From assembly GCF_046736045.1 (NCBI RefSeq), contig NZ_CP177134.1, positions 3,286,001 to 3,350,000 of the forward strand: 64,000 nucleotides of DNA. Reading direction: 5' to 3'. A model generated the notes under the pieces. That model made no database searches and had not been told where the DNA came from. It saw nothing but the letters and a program-made list of their open reading frames with translations. Every line of letters begins with the position of its first letter. Positions within the stretch are counted from its first letter, which is position 1. The DNA comes from Leptospira_A sp046736045. GTDB lineage: Bacteria > Spirochaetota > Leptospiria > Leptospirales > Leptospiraceae. This document shows, piece by piece, positions 9,351 through 18,097 of the stretch. A program made the translations under genes and the position numbers.

Positions 9351-10340
9351 GGGAGATAAAATCACAATATTGAAAGGTTCCCGTTCATTAGAAACGGACT
9401 CTCTGATTTTTTCAGACAATCGCAAAGCACCTACGATCACAGTCCCCGTAGTCAAACCTGCAAAGATTCCTTCCTTTTCATACAAATCGGCCTGGAGGTG
9501 AAGTGCCTCTTCCGGAGAAACATGAAAATATTCATCAATCAATTTCGGATCATATACTGCCGGAAGAGAAATGGCTTCTTGCTCCATTTTATCTTTGGCT
9601 CTACCGTAACGCAAAAAAGAAGAATTTTGTTTTCCGGCAATGACAACCTTCAAACGGGAGTTTTGCGATTTCAGATATCTTCCGATTCCTGTAATCGCTC
9701 CACCAGTACCGGGAGCCGAAACAATCGCACCCACTTTACCTTGTAAATCTCTCCAAATCTCGGGGCCTGTTGTTTTAAAATGAAAATTGGGATTGGCCGG
9801 GTTTGCGGATTCGTCGGGAATCCAACCATTCACTTTCTGAGCTTTGGAAGCTGCAAGCTCCGCAAGTCGGGCGTTATCCGATTCATTGGTAACGGAAACT
9901 TCTGCACCATAACTTCTTAAAATTTGAATTCGTTCCTGAGAAGTATGAAGTGGAACCAAACAGTAAACCGGATACTCTCTTAATTTTCCAATCCAAGTAA
10001 AACTAATGGAGGAAGAGCCCGCTCCGAACAAAACAACCGACATACCTTTCCTTAGTTTACCGCGTCTTTCCGCATCAATAAACATTGCAAGTGCAGTTCT
10101 GTCTTTGGCAGAACCTGTGGGATTCAGAAATTCTGCCTTTAAATAAAAATGAATTCCGGAATATTCCGAACCAATTCGATTCAAACGAATGAGAGGTGTA
10201 TTGCCAACCAGTTGCAAAATACTATCTTTGATCGGATTTGCAACGGACAATTCTTTCCCAAAGATACCTTGTACACTATTCAGTGCCTGTAAAAGGCTAT
10301 TTCCTAGGTCATCGATACCTTTTGTAATTGGTTCTAACAT
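9339..10340 (-). CDS. Cysteine synthase/CBS-like PLP-fold protein with altered substrate loop
   Basis: 333 residues of fold-type II PLP enzyme. The PLP lysine is Lys79 in NPTGSAKDR, LVGNTPLIRL precedes it, and the phosphate-cradle GTGGAITGIGRYL is present. The substrate-carboxylate loop, SGNTG in cysteine synthases, is replaced by FGAGSSSISF. The C-terminal serine motif SSGAA reads TTGTV, and the chain ends at SPDKD where relatives continue with D(S/T)GERYL. About 35 extra residues precede the catalytic core. The frame is intact, so it is not an obvious pseudogene, but it may have changed substrate or lost lyase activity. FKBP lies 3 bp upstream, so the two genes are probably co-transcribed. 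Confidence 0.75.
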   Translation of the reverse strand: MLEPITKGIDDLGNSLLQALNSVQGIFGKELSVANPIKDSILQLVGNTPLIRLNRIGSEYSGIHFYLKAEFLNPTGSAKDRTALAMFIDAERRGKLRKGMSVVLFGAGSSSISFTWIGKLREYPVYCLVPLHTSQERIQILRSYGAEVSVTNESDNARLAELAASKAQKVNGWIPDESANPANPNFHFKTTGPEIWRDLQGKVGAIVSAPGTGGAITGIGRYLKSQNSRLKVVIAGKQNSSFLRYGRAKDKMEQEAISLPAVYDPKLIDEYFHVSPEEALHLQADLYEKEGIFAGLTTGTVIVGALRLSEKIRESVSNEREPFNIVILSPDKD

Positions 10341-10343
10341 GGA

Positions 10344-10724
10344 TTATTTTACTCGAATCAACTCTACATCAAAGATCAAAGTGGAATTGGCAGGGATCGG
10401 GCCGACAGCTCGTCCACCATAACCGAATTTAGGTGGAATAGTCAATTTGCGTTTTCCGCCTTCCTTCATTCCCAGGATTCCTTTTTCCCAACCTTGGATC
10501 ACTTGTCCTGAACCCAGATCAAAAGAAAACGGTTCCCCTCTGTCTACGGAAGAATCAAATACCTTTCCGTTCGTGAGTTTTCCCGTGTAATGAACAGTAA
10601 CCGTTGTTCCGCGAATGGCTTCTTTACCAAGACCTAATTTCGTATCCTGAATCAGTAAATCATCCGCTGCAAAAAGAGAAGTGATCGATGCTAATGCTAA
10701 AAATGGAATGAATCGTTTTATCAT
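10344..10724 (-). CDS. FKBP-type peptidyl-prolyl cis-trans isomerase, exported
   Basis: 126 residues: a signal peptide (about 1-19, ending SLFAAD) and a single FKBP domain with the familiar segments TVTVHYTGKL, GKVFDSSVDRGEPF, VIQGWEKGILGMKEGGKRKL, PPKFGYG and IPANSTLIFDVEL. The aromatic and Asp residues lining the active site are retained. It should catalyse prolyl isomerisation of periplasmic or outer-membrane client proteins. It sits 11 bp after leuD and 3 bp before the cysteine-synthase-like gene. Confidence 0.92.
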   Translation of the reverse strand: MIKRFIPFLALASITSLFAADDLLIQDTKLGLGKEAIRGTTVTVHYTGKLTNGKVFDSSVDRGEPFSFDLGSGQVIQGWEKGILGMKEGGKRKLTIPPKFGYGGRAVGPIPANSTLIFDVELIRVK

Positions 10725-10735
10725 AATGGAATGTA

Positions 10736-11362
10736 TTATACTACGTTTTTATACAGCCAGGGAACATCTTTTTGATTTGATTCTTCAAATTTTTTGATTT
10801 TATCCACTTTTTGAAGAGTGAGTCCGATATCATCCAAGCCATTGAGCAAACAATGTTTACGAAAAGAGTCCACTTCAAAGGAATAGGATTTCCCTTCTTC
10901 CGTGAACACCAATTGTTTTTCCAGATCAACAGTGAGTTTTGAGCCTTCTTTTTTAGAAATGATTTGGAATATTTCCTCTACCTTGGACTCATCCAAAACG
11001 ATCGGCAACATTCCGTTTTTAAAACAATTGCTAAAAAAGATATCAGCGAAAGAAGGAGCGATGATGGAACGAAATCCATAATCCTCCAGGGCCCAGGGAG
11101 CGTGTTCTCTTGAAGATCCGCATCCGAAATTGTCCCGAGTGACAAGGATGGTAGCTCCTTGGTAGCGGGGAAGATTCAGAACAAATTCCGGATTTGACTT
11201 TTCGCCTGCGTCATCCAAAAATCTCCAGTCATGAAACAAGTGTTTACCGAACCCGGAGCGTTCGATTTTACGTAAAAATTGTTTCGGAATGATCTGATCC
11301 GTATCTACGTTTGCTTTGTCGAGTAAACCCGCGATTCCGTTGAGAACTGTAAATGATTTCAT
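10736..11362 (-). CDS. leuD: 3-isopropylmalate dehydratase small subunit
   Basis: 208 residues from the ATG at 11362, which has a good Shine-Dalgarno sequence (AAGGAAAAG) and gives the standard LeuD start MKSFTVLNGIAGLLDKANVDTD. The frame stays open a further 57 codons upstream, but that stretch lies inside leuC and has no family similarity. Conserved parts include DTDQIIPKQFL, NFGCGSSREHAPWAL and IIAPSFADIFFSNCFKNG. With LeuC it isomerises isopropylmalate in leucine synthesis. In leptospires the same enzyme pair is thought to serve the citramalate route to isoleucine. The 10-bp gap to leuC indicates one operon. Confidence 0.96.
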   Translation of the reverse strand: MKSFTVLNGIAGLLDKANVDTDQIIPKQFLRKIERSGFGKHLFHDWRFLDDAGEKSNPEFVLNLPRYQGATILVTRDNFGCGSSREHAPWALEDYGFRSIIAPSFADIFFSNCFKNGMLPIVLDESKVEEIFQIISKKEGSKLTVDLEKQLVFTEEGKSYSFEVDSFRKHCLLNGLDDIGLTLQKVDKIKKFEESNQKDVPWLYKNVV

Positions 11363-11372
11363 AGTCTTTTCC

Positions 11373-12767
11373 TTATTTCCACTCTCTGATATCAACAAAG
11401 TGACCTTCGATTGCAGTTGCTGCCGCCATTGCAGGTCCCACCAAGTGAGTTCGTCCGCCTTTTCCCTGTCTTCCTTCGAAGTTACGATTGGAAGTGGAAG
11501 CACATCTGTCTCCCGGAGACAGAACATCATCATTCATGGCAAGACACATGGAACAGCCAGGATTTCTCCATTGAAAGCCTGCTTCCAGGAAAATCCTGTC
11601 CAAACCTTCTTTCTCCGCCTGACGTTTCACCCGACCAGAACCCGGTACGATGATCGCTTCCACGGCATTGCTCACTTTTTTGCCTTTTACCGTATTTGCC
11701 ACAACCCGTAAGTCTTCAATACGGGAATTGGTACAAGATCCGATAAATACTTTGTTTACTTTAATATCTGAAATTTTCTGACCTGCGCTTAACCCCATAT
11801 AGGCGAGTGCTGACTCTGCGGATTTTTTCTGGATCGGATCGGTAAAATCATTCGGACCGGGAACTTGTGCAGTTACAGGTACAACTTGACCGGGGGAAGT
11901 TCCCCACGATACCATAGGTGCGATTTCATTTGCATTCAAAACGACAATCTTGTCGAATTTGGCACCGGGGTCGGTAGCGTATGACTTCCATTTGGCGACT
12001 GCCTTCGTCCACTCTTCTCCTTTAGGAGAATAATCCCTTCCTTCCAGATAGGAAACGGTTGTATCGTCAGGAGAAATAAGTCCTGCACGCGCACCAGCTT
12101 CAATCGCCATATTGCAAATAGTCATACGACCTTCCATGGAAAGGGAACGAATCGCCTCTCCCGTAAATTCGATCACATAACCCGTAGCACCGTCGGTTCC
12201 GATTTTCCCGATGATCGCAAGTACTATGTCTTTGGCGGAGACCAAAGGAGACAGTTGTCCATCCACCCGGATCTCAAGAGTCTTCGGTTTTTTCTGAACC
12301 AATGTTTGGGTAGCAAGAACGTGTTCTACTTCGGAAGTTCCGATTCCGAATGCAAGCGCTCCGAAAGCTCCGTGAGTTGCAGTATGCGAATCTCCACAAA
12401 CAATCGTTAATCCTGGATGAGTGATTCCGAGCTCGGGAGCGACTACGTGAACGATTCCATTATCAGGATGATTTGTATCAAAAAGTGTGATTCCGTTTTC
12501 TTTGCAATTGTCCATCAGGGTTTGCATCTGCAAAACGGAAATAGGATCTGCGGTTTTCCAATCTTTCGACCTGGTGGAAACATTATGATCCATAGTTGCA
12601 AAAGTCGCGTCGGGCCTGCGTACTTTTCTATTTGTTAATTTTAAATTTTCAAAAGCCTGCGGGCTGGTTACTTCGTGGACGAGGTGACGATCTATATAAA
12701 TAATGCAAGTTCCATTCTCCTCATCGACAAGATGGTCGTTCCAAATTTTTTCAAACATCGTTTTCAT
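11373..12767 (-). CDS. leuC: 3-isopropylmalate dehydratase large subunit
   Basis: 464 residues, normal for the bacterial LeuC family. The aconitase-type [4Fe-4S] ligands are seen as one Cys in IGSCTNSR and two in NPGCSMCLAMN. Other marks are DHNVSTR, CGDSHTATHGAFGALAFGIGTSEVEHVLATQTL and EGRQGKGGRTHLVGPAMAAATA at the C-terminus. It works as a heterodimer with LeuD immediately downstream. No leader peptide or T-box was recognised in the 76 bp upstream. A second ATG lies three codons in. The first (12767) is preferred because it follows AGGGG at a suitable distance. Confidence 0.97.
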   Translation of the reverse strand: MKTMFEKIWNDHLVDEENGTCIIYIDRHLVHEVTSPQAFENLKLTNRKVRRPDATFATMDHNVSTRSKDWKTADPISVLQMQTLMDNCKENGITLFDTNHPDNGIVHVVAPELGITHPGLTIVCGDSHTATHGAFGALAFGIGTSEVEHVLATQTLVQKKPKTLEIRVDGQLSPLVSAKDIVLAIIGKIGTDGATGYVIEFTGEAIRSLSMEGRMTICNMAIEAGARAGLISPDDTTVSYLEGRDYSPKGEEWTKAVAKWKSYATDPGAKFDKIVVLNANEIAPMVSWGTSPGQVVPVTAQVPGPNDFTDPIQKKSAESALAYMGLSAGQKISDIKVNKVFIGSCTNSRIEDLRVVANTVKGKKVSNAVEAIIVPGSGRVKRQAEKEGLDRIFLEAGFQWRNPGCSMCLAMNDDVLSPGDRCASTSNRNFEGRQGKGGRTHLVGPAMAAATAIEGHFVDIREWK

Positions 12768-12843
12768 GCGATAGATCCCCTACCATAGTCATACCTTAGA
12801 CTAGGGGTAATGCGTCCAGAGAATTTGAAGTGATTCGTTCCAG

Positions 12844-13638
12844 CTAGGGGGTCTGAACAGTGGTTCCCGCTTGAAAAGTTCCTGACGAACAAGCGGTCGT
12901 GGCTGTCCCGAGGGTCATGGGAGGGCGGTAAACGGTAACGATGGTTCCAATACCGGATTGGGCTAATTTGCAGGAGCCTACCACAGTTCCATCTTCCGTG
13001 CATTTGGAAGTTTGTTTGGTCCCAGAGAGACAGCTTGTAAAAGATCCATAATAGTTTTGGCAGGTTCCTGCACCCGAAGAAGTATCACAGGCAAATTTGA
13101 ATGCAGTTGTAGAATTTCCATTCAGAAGATCTGTCAAACTTCCCGTTTGAACCGCTGTCCCGGTTGTGATCACAGTGAGAGAGGAATTTTCAGTGCTCTG
13201 GTTTTGGTAGAGGTAAAATAAATAACTACCTGCTTTGATAAATGCATACGTAGTAGTTCCTCCACTGACAGTGCGATTGTATTCCGTTCCTTCTTTGGTA
13301 AGCGGATCAGTATCCAATTTCAAAGGACAACTGGAGGACGAATAAACCGAAAGATTTATATTCTGATTGAAAGCAACGTTCGTCGCAATCTGTGCACCTG
13401 TAATTTGCATCACTGCATAATAGGTAGATCCCTGTTTTTTAAATTGTACAGTTTTTGCAGTAGTGGTAATTCCGGTATAACCTGCTTTGATTTGGTTTCC
13501 TATACCCGCGATCGTACACCCATCCGCTCCCGATTCAGTCGGAAGCAATAAAGCAGTTGCAGCATTATTATTCGTTGTTTTGCCGGAGCAAACGATTGAA
13601 AAAATAGAAATGAATAAAAGAACCGGAACAAGTTTCAT
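12844..13638 (-). CDS. Putative lipoprotein, unknown function
   Basis: 264 residues from the ATG at 13638, preceded by a TCGGGA Shine-Dalgarno sequence. A longer frame from a TTG at 13683 would bury the signal peptide and is less likely. The signal ends in FSIVCSGK (Cys17), a spirochaete-type lipobox. The mature chain is rich in Thr, Ser, Gly and Asn, low in charge, and contains about eleven further cysteines, mostly in the last 90 residues (CDTSSGAGTCQNYYGSFTSC..., CTEDG, CKLAQSG, ACSSG), suggesting disulphide bonding after export. I do not recognise a domain. Leptospira surface lipoproteins often look like this. Confidence 0.7.
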   Translation of the reverse strand: MKLVPVLLFISIFSIVCSGKTTNNNAATALLLPTESGADGCTIAGIGNQIKAGYTGITTTAKTVQFKKQGSTYYAVMQITGAQIATNVAFNQNINLSVYSSSSCPLKLDTDPLTKEGTEYNRTVSGGTTTYAFIKAGSYLFYLYQNQSTENSSLTVITTGTAVQTGSLTDLLNGNSTTAFKFACDTSSGAGTCQNYYGSFTSCLSGTKQTSKCTEDGTVVGSCKLAQSGIGTIVTVYRPPMTLGTATTACSSGTFQAGTTVQTP

Positions 13639-13687
13639 ATTTTTCCCGACTGAAAGATTAACATATCTGAAAAAATTTCCCAACCAA

Positions 13688-15184
13688 TTATCTACCCCGA
13701 AAGGAAATTAAAGTCCGACCGATCCTAATTTCATCCAAATCGAAAAGTGCTTTCGGACGTAATAATTTTTTGCCGTTCAAACCGACGCCTGTCTCCGAAG
13801 CACAATCAAACAAAAGATAACGCCCTCTTACTTTTTTTATTTTCGCGTGTACCGGCTCGATATGCGAATCCTGTAATACAATTTCGCATACTTCCCCCGA
13901 CCCGATCAAAACCTCTTCCTTTCTGATTGAAAACTGAGTTCCTGCAAAAACACCTTCTTTCAAAATCAAAACGGCAGTCGAATATGATTCACCTGTTATC
14001 TCTTCCCTTTCAATCATTTGGGAAATGATTTCATTTTCACGGGCCCGCCCCAGTGAATCACCATACACCCGTTCGTAAACTTCCAATTCATCCTTATTTC
14101 GTTCCTGATCCGAATCTTTCGCAGGAAGTAAGTTTTGTTTAGCTGACTTTGTAATCATCTTTTTATCGGGAATATTCGGAGCGGAATAACCTCTTAAAAA
14201 ATACAAAACGGAAAGACAGAGTATGATGGAGAAAAGCAAAACCGGATAAAACACGAGGGGATCTTTTGCTTTTCTGTAAAAACTATGCAAAAAGGAAATT
14301 TCATATAAAAAATCCAAACGGTCCCCTTCTCCGATGATAATATCCGTTCGTATTTCATTATGTTTCCAAAGGGAAAGATTCCAAGGAGAAAGATACACCA
14401 AACGAATCTTAGGTAAAATCAAATGATTCAATTCACGATAAAGTTCCACATAGGATTCTTGTCTACCGATCGGGTAAAATTTCCCCTTTACATAACTCGC
14501 AAGTTTGGTCGTTTCGATTGTGGTCGGTGCAATAATGATAAAATCCAAATTTTCGGAGTTCACCTTTCTTGCAAATTCTGCAATTTTAAAATTATCAAGC
14601 CATTCCGTCTGAAAACTAACAACGATTAATACTTTCGAAGCGTTTGTATCCGATTGAATTCTTCCGATTACCTTGTCCCAAGACCTGAGAGGATATTTTG
14701 GTTCTTTTTCTTTGGGGAGTGAAAAGGAAGGAGAAAGTTTGGAAGCGGGAATTCCTTCATAAAATAAAAACTGATCATCGGATTGTACGTTTAGAAAAAA
14801 CTTACCTCGTGACTTTTCGGCAATGCTTGCAATATTTGCAGCAAACTGAACAAGCCATGTTTTTTCTTCCCAGTTCGCATAACTAGGGATTGATAAATAA
14901 AAATGTACTGGTGTAGGTTCGGAGTCCGTAGTGAGTTTATAACTGGTGCTTACTTTTTTTGCACCGGCAATATCTTCTAAAATTTGAATTTCGGATTCCG
15001 CTCCGGAAAATGGAATTCTGGTTTTTAAATCTACCTGGATTTCCGGATAACCGGAAACATCCCAATCCATAATTTGAAATCGTTTTTCTGCGAAAACATC
15101 CCGACTGAAACAAAGAAACAGGAAAGGAAGAACCAACCGAAACTTATAAAAAGAACCGTCTTGCCTTTTCCAATTCTTTGCCAT
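13688..15184 (-). CDS. Membrane-anchored FHA-domain protein
   Basis: About 498 residues. It has an N-terminal signal-type segment (LVLPFLFLCFSRDVFAE), a roughly 300-residue extracytoplasmic region with a von-Willebrand-A-like alternation (KVLIVVSFQTEWLDN, LDFIIIAPTTIETT), one membrane helix (about 305-325, FYPVLLFSIILCLSVLYFL), a charged linker and a C-terminal FHA domain. The FHA core shows VLIGSGEVCEIVLQDSHIEPVHAKI, with ...GVGLNGKKL downstream. FHA domains bind phosphothreonine peptides. The topology puts the FHA domain in the cytoplasm, so this may relay periplasmic information to a Ser/Thr phospho-partner; none is visible nearby. The start is uncertain: the ATG at 15184 overlaps the ABC gene by 41 bp. 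Confidence 0.75.
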   Translation of the reverse strand: MAKNWKRQDGSFYKFRLVLPFLFLCFSRDVFAEKRFQIMDWDVSGYPEIQVDLKTRIPFSGAESEIQILEDIAGAKKVSTSYKLTTDSEPTPVHFYLSIPSYANWEEKTWLVQFAANIASIAEKSRGKFFLNVQSDDQFLFYEGIPASKLSPSFSLPKEKEPKYPLRSWDKVIGRIQSDTNASKVLIVVSFQTEWLDNFKIAEFARKVNSENLDFIIIAPTTIETTKLASYVKGKFYPIGRQESYVELYRELNHLILPKIRLVYLSPWNLSLWKHNEIRTDIIIGEGDRLDFLYEISFLHSFYRKAKDPLVFYPVLLFSIILCLSVLYFLRGYSAPNIPDKKMITKSAKQNLLPAKDSDQERNKDELEVYERVYGDSLGRARENEIISQMIEREEITGESYSTAVLILKEGVFAGTQFSIRKEEVLIGSGEVCEIVLQDSHIEPVHAKIKKVRGRYLLFDCASETGVGLNGKKLLRPKALFDLDEIRIGRTLISFRGR

Positions 15185-15920
15185 ATTCTGTAGTCGGTTC
15201 AATTTTTCTGTCCTTAATGGGGAAGCTTTCGATTGTACTCCCTTCTTTCATTATCGTAATCCGGGAGGCCAGACTTTCGACGATCCGCAAGTCATGGGAA
15301 ATAAAAATGACTCCCATCCCCCCTTCTTCGGATTTCTTTCGGATGGCACGTAATACCCATTTTTCCGTATTTGCGTCCAAACCTGTCGTAGGCTCATCTA
15401 ATACCAAAATACGATAGTTTCCCAAAAATGCCAAAGACAAACAAATCCTTTGTTTTTCGCCTCCGGACAGTCCGTTTGCATAGGAATTCCATTTTTCTTC
15501 CGGCCGACTGATCCCCATCTCTTTCCAAAGATCCAAAATCTCTTTGGGGTCTTGCGAGGATCTCAAGCCCAATTCAAAAAAATCTTTGATTTGATCTTTC
15601 ATCTTTCGGTAAGGATGAAATGCCAGATTGGGATTTTGAGGGACTAAAAAAATGGATCTGCCCCTTAATTCTTCACCTGCTCTGCCCGCCCAATAGGAAA
15701 GATCGTGCCCTAAAACATTCCAGCTGACAAAATTATATTTCCAGTTTTCACCAAGCAGACCAAACAAGGAATAGGCGAGAGTCGTTTTACCTGACCCTGA
15801 TTCTCCGATTAAAGAATGAATCTCACCTGAAAATAAATTCCAATTGAGATCATTCCAAACCCTGATTCCTTGGGGAGTGAATAAATTCGCAGAGCGAATG
15901 GAAACAAGCGGTTCAGACAC
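15144..15920 (-). CDS. ABC transporter ATP-binding protein (Opp/Dpp-like, orphan)
   Basis: 258 residues from a GTG at 15920 that follows the gmhA stop by 2 bp. Upstream in-frame codons would overlap gmhA. Motifs are complete: Walker A GESGSGKT, Q-loop LVPQNPNLAF, signature LSGGEKQR, Walker B ILVLDEPTTGLD and the switch His in ISHDLRI. The best resemblance is to the peptide/nickel (OppD/DppD) ATPases, but no permease or binding-protein gene accompanies it. It is embedded between gmhA and an FHA gene, so its partner may be encoded elsewhere. Substrate is unknown. Confidence 0.85.
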   Translation of the reverse strand: MSEPLVSIRSANLFTPQGIRVWNDLNWNLFSGEIHSLIGESGSGKTTLAYSLFGLLGENWKYNFVSWNVLGHDLSYWAGRAGEELRGRSIFLVPQNPNLAFHPYRKMKDQIKDFFELGLRSSQDPKEILDLWKEMGISRPEEKWNSYANGLSGGEKQRICLSLAFLGNYRILVLDEPTTGLDANTEKWVLRAIRKKSEEGGMGVIFISHDLRIVESLASRITIMKEGSTIESFPIKDRKIEPTTEYGKELEKARRFFL

Positions 15921-15922
15921 TT

Positions 15923-16510
15923 TTAATCCAATCCAAACAATTCCTTTTCGATGATACTGCAAAGTATATGTCCGATCAGAATATGGGATTCCTGAATTCT
16001 TGCAGTGACGTAGGAAGGGACAATGATTTCTTTAGTTGCCTGTCCCTTGACTTTTCCACCGTCTCCTCCGAGAAGTAACAGAGACTTCATCCCTATTTTA
16101 TTTGCTTCTTCCAAAGCGAGTATTATGTTTTTGGAATTTCCCGAAGTTGTAAGACCTACAAACAAATCATTCGGTTTTCCGAAAGCTTCAATCTGTCTTT
16201 TGAAAATATGTTCGTATCCGTAATCGTTGGAACATGCGGTTAAAACCGCTTGATCCGCATTGAGCGCGATAGCAGGGATCGCCTTTCTTTCGTTACCTGA
16301 CTTATAACGAATTACCAATTCCGCTGCAATATGGGAAGCATCGCAGCTGGAACCTCCGTTTCCGCAAAAATACAGCATACCGCCTGCATTCAAACTCTCA
16401 ACCGCCAATTTTCCCGCCGCTTCAATCGAAGGAATGAGTGATTCCAAAACCTTTTGTTTTGTTTGGATGGAATCTTCTATATGTGAAGAGATCAGAGTGT
16501 TATGATTCAT
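15923..16510 (-). CDS. gmhA: Phosphoheptose isomerase (SIS domain)
   Basis: 195 residues from the ATG at 16510 (Shine-Dalgarno GGAAAAAG). Family landmarks are YFCGNGGSSCDASHIAAEL, ALNADQAVLTACSNDYGYEHIFKRQIEA, GLTTSGNSKNI and the C-terminal QESHILIGHILCSIIE with its catalytic Glu/His. GmhA converts sedoheptulose-7-phosphate to heptose-7-phosphate, the first step toward ADP-heptose for the LPS core. It overlaps the upstream gene by 11 bp. A glycosyltransferase and an O-antigen-ligase-like gene are close by, which fits an LPS locus. Confidence 0.92.
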   Translation of the reverse strand: MNHNTLISSHIEDSIQTKQKVLESLIPSIEAAGKLAVESLNAGGMLYFCGNGGSSCDASHIAAELVIRYKSGNERKAIPAIALNADQAVLTACSNDYGYEHIFKRQIEAFGKPNDLFVGLTTSGNSKNIILALEEANKIGMKSLLLLGGDGGKVKGQATKEIIVPSYVTARIQESHILIGHILCSIIEKELFGLD

Positions 16511-17261
16511 TTTCTTTTTCCATTTTTGTTTGTACAAATATTATTTTTTCCGAAAATTCCTTCATAGCAGCGCCAAATCCGAATAAGTTTTTGTTTTTTC
16601 CATGAGGATTGTCCGTTGAAGAAGTTTTGCCCTGGTTCAAAAAAAAGAATTCGTCTCTTACCAATTTTTTCTGCCGTTCTGTGGCTATGCTCTCAAAAAA
16701 CTTGCGCCCCTCTTCTCCCAAAGTCAATATAATGAGAGCCATATTATTGGGAGAAATTTGCAATAACAACTGTTCTTTCCAAAATAATTCCCAGGTCAAA
16801 ATGACTTTCCAATCTTTAGGTTTTGCGGAATGGGAAAGAACTCCTACATCCGTTTTTGGAATGCTAACACGGTCGAGAAATCCGTCCAATTGTGAAAAAT
16901 CAATTTGAACAGCTTGGTTCAATTCTCCTTCATCCACGAAAAGAATCCCTGTCATTTTTCCTTCTTTATTCGGATAAAGTGAATTTCCAGTGGCGATAAT
17001 AACTGAAAAATTTTCACCTTCCAGCCGGAATAATTTATCGTTTGTTTTATTTAATTTATAACCTTTTCTTTCTACAACAAGACCCGTTTCCACCTGTTTG
17101 GTGAGGAGCAGATCCTTGTATTTGTCATGAGCGATCTTCCACTCTATATTGAAATGTTGCGGTTCCTTTTTGCGAACGGGAGCTGCATCTATTTTGGACT
17201 CTGATCCGAACAGAGAGGAAATAATCCTGCTCCAAAATGAAGGTTTATTTTTTTTCGCCAT
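16500..17261 (-). CDS. Conserved hypothetical cytoplasmic protein
   Basis: 253 residues, starting MAKKNKPSFWSRIISSLFG, without a signal peptide or membrane helix. The body shows an alternating hydrophobic/charged pattern suggestive of a mixed alpha/beta fold (FSVIIATGNSLYPN, ILFVDEGELNQ, MALIILTLGEEGRKFFESI). I recognise no known domain. It overlaps the glycosyltransferase by 17 bp and gmhA by 11 bp, so it is firmly inside the LPS-related operon. A role in LPS assembly or its regulation is inference from position only. Confidence 0.7.
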   Translation of the reverse strand: MAKKNKPSFWSRIISSLFGSESKIDAAPVRKKEPQHFNIEWKIAHDKYKDLLLTKQVETGLVVERKGYKLNKTNDKLFRLEGENFSVIIATGNSLYPNKEGKMTGILFVDEGELNQAVQIDFSQLDGFLDRVSIPKTDVGVLSHSAKPKDWKVILTWELFWKEQLLLQISPNNMALIILTLGEEGRKFFESIATERQKKLVRDEFFFLNQGKTSSTDNPHGKNKNLFGFGAAMKEFSEKIIFVQTKMEKENES

Positions 17262-18078
17262 AATCTTTTCTCATATTAGACGGTTTTTCAATGAACTTCT
17301 TTTCCAATTCATAAACTTTTGCATATTTAAGAAATGTGGAAAAAGAGGATGCCAAAGCAATATAGAATCCGGGAACTCCGTCCAAATATCCCCGTTTCAT
17401 AATATAAATTTCTATAAATTTCCCAATCGGTTTCAAGATGGATTTGATCAAGGAAAATGAATTTCCTTTCGCATAACGAGTATAAGAAACAATGGAAGAA
17501 AACTGATTGATCGTTGTGATCTGATGTGAAAAATCAAGAAAGCTGTAATGTAAGATATCTCCCTTCATAATACCACCCATGTCCGGGTCTTTCAATTCGA
17601 TATAGTCATGGGGATTTTCACCGACCCAAACTGCTTTGTCTTTTTTAAACAATCGGAAACGCCTTTGAGGGTACCAACCGCTATGGTAGATCCAACGGCC
17701 CATATGGTGGGTAAGTCTTGCGATTTGAAAACCGTCTTCCTTCACCTCTTCTTTTTCCAAAAACTCCATGATCGACTTTTGCAATTCTTCACTTGCCCTT
17801 TCATCGGCATCCAAAGACAAAACCCAGTCATGTTTGCAGTATGAAATTGCTAAGTTTTTTTGTTCCACATGTCCCTGAAAAGGATTTTCAAAAAAGCGGA
17901 CTTTGGGATTTTTTTTGGCAATAGATTTTGTTCGATCCGTACTAAATGAATCCAGAACAATGATTTCGTCCGCAATTGATTTTACGGAATCAATGCATGC
18001 TTGAATATTTTTCTCTTCGTTAAAAGTGATGATCGCAAGGGAAAGTTTTCTTTTTGGTTTGCCAAACACAGCCACCAT
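17245..18078 (-). CDS. Family 2 glycosyltransferase (LPS core type)
   Basis: About 277 residues. The GT-A nucleotide-sugar domain is clear: LSLAIITFNEEKNI, DEIIVLDSFSTDRT, and the metal-binding DxD-like SLDADERASEEL. GRWIYHSGWYPQRRFRLFKKDKAVW and the His-containing GDILHYSF resemble WaaE/KdtX-type LPS core transferases. The C-terminus has a hydrophobic region that may contact the membrane. The start could be the ATG at 18078 or the one at 18099; neither has a well-placed Shine-Dalgarno sequence. The upstream neighbour is transcribed the opposite way, with its ATG (18098) inside this ambiguity. Confidence 0.85.
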   Translation of the reverse strand: MVAVFGKPKRKLSLAIITFNEEKNIQACIDSVKSIADEIIVLDSFSTDRTKSIAKKNPKVRFFENPFQGHVEQKNLAISYCKHDWVLSLDADERASEELQKSIMEFLEKEEVKEDGFQIARLTHHMGRWIYHSGWYPQRRFRLFKKDKAVWVGENPHDYIELKDPDMGGIMKGDILHYSFLDFSHQITTINQFSSIVSYTRYAKGNSFSLIKSILKPIGKFIEIYIMKRGYLDGVPGFYIALASSFSTFLKYAKVYELEKKFIEKPSNMRKDYGEKK

Positions 18079-18097
18079 CCTAAGTTCCAGGGCAAGC

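Noticed and set aside
11363..11533. 57-codon upstream extension of leuD
   Set aside because: It lies inside leuC in another frame, and LeuD family proteins start at the ATG at 11362 with a good Shine-Dalgarno sequence.
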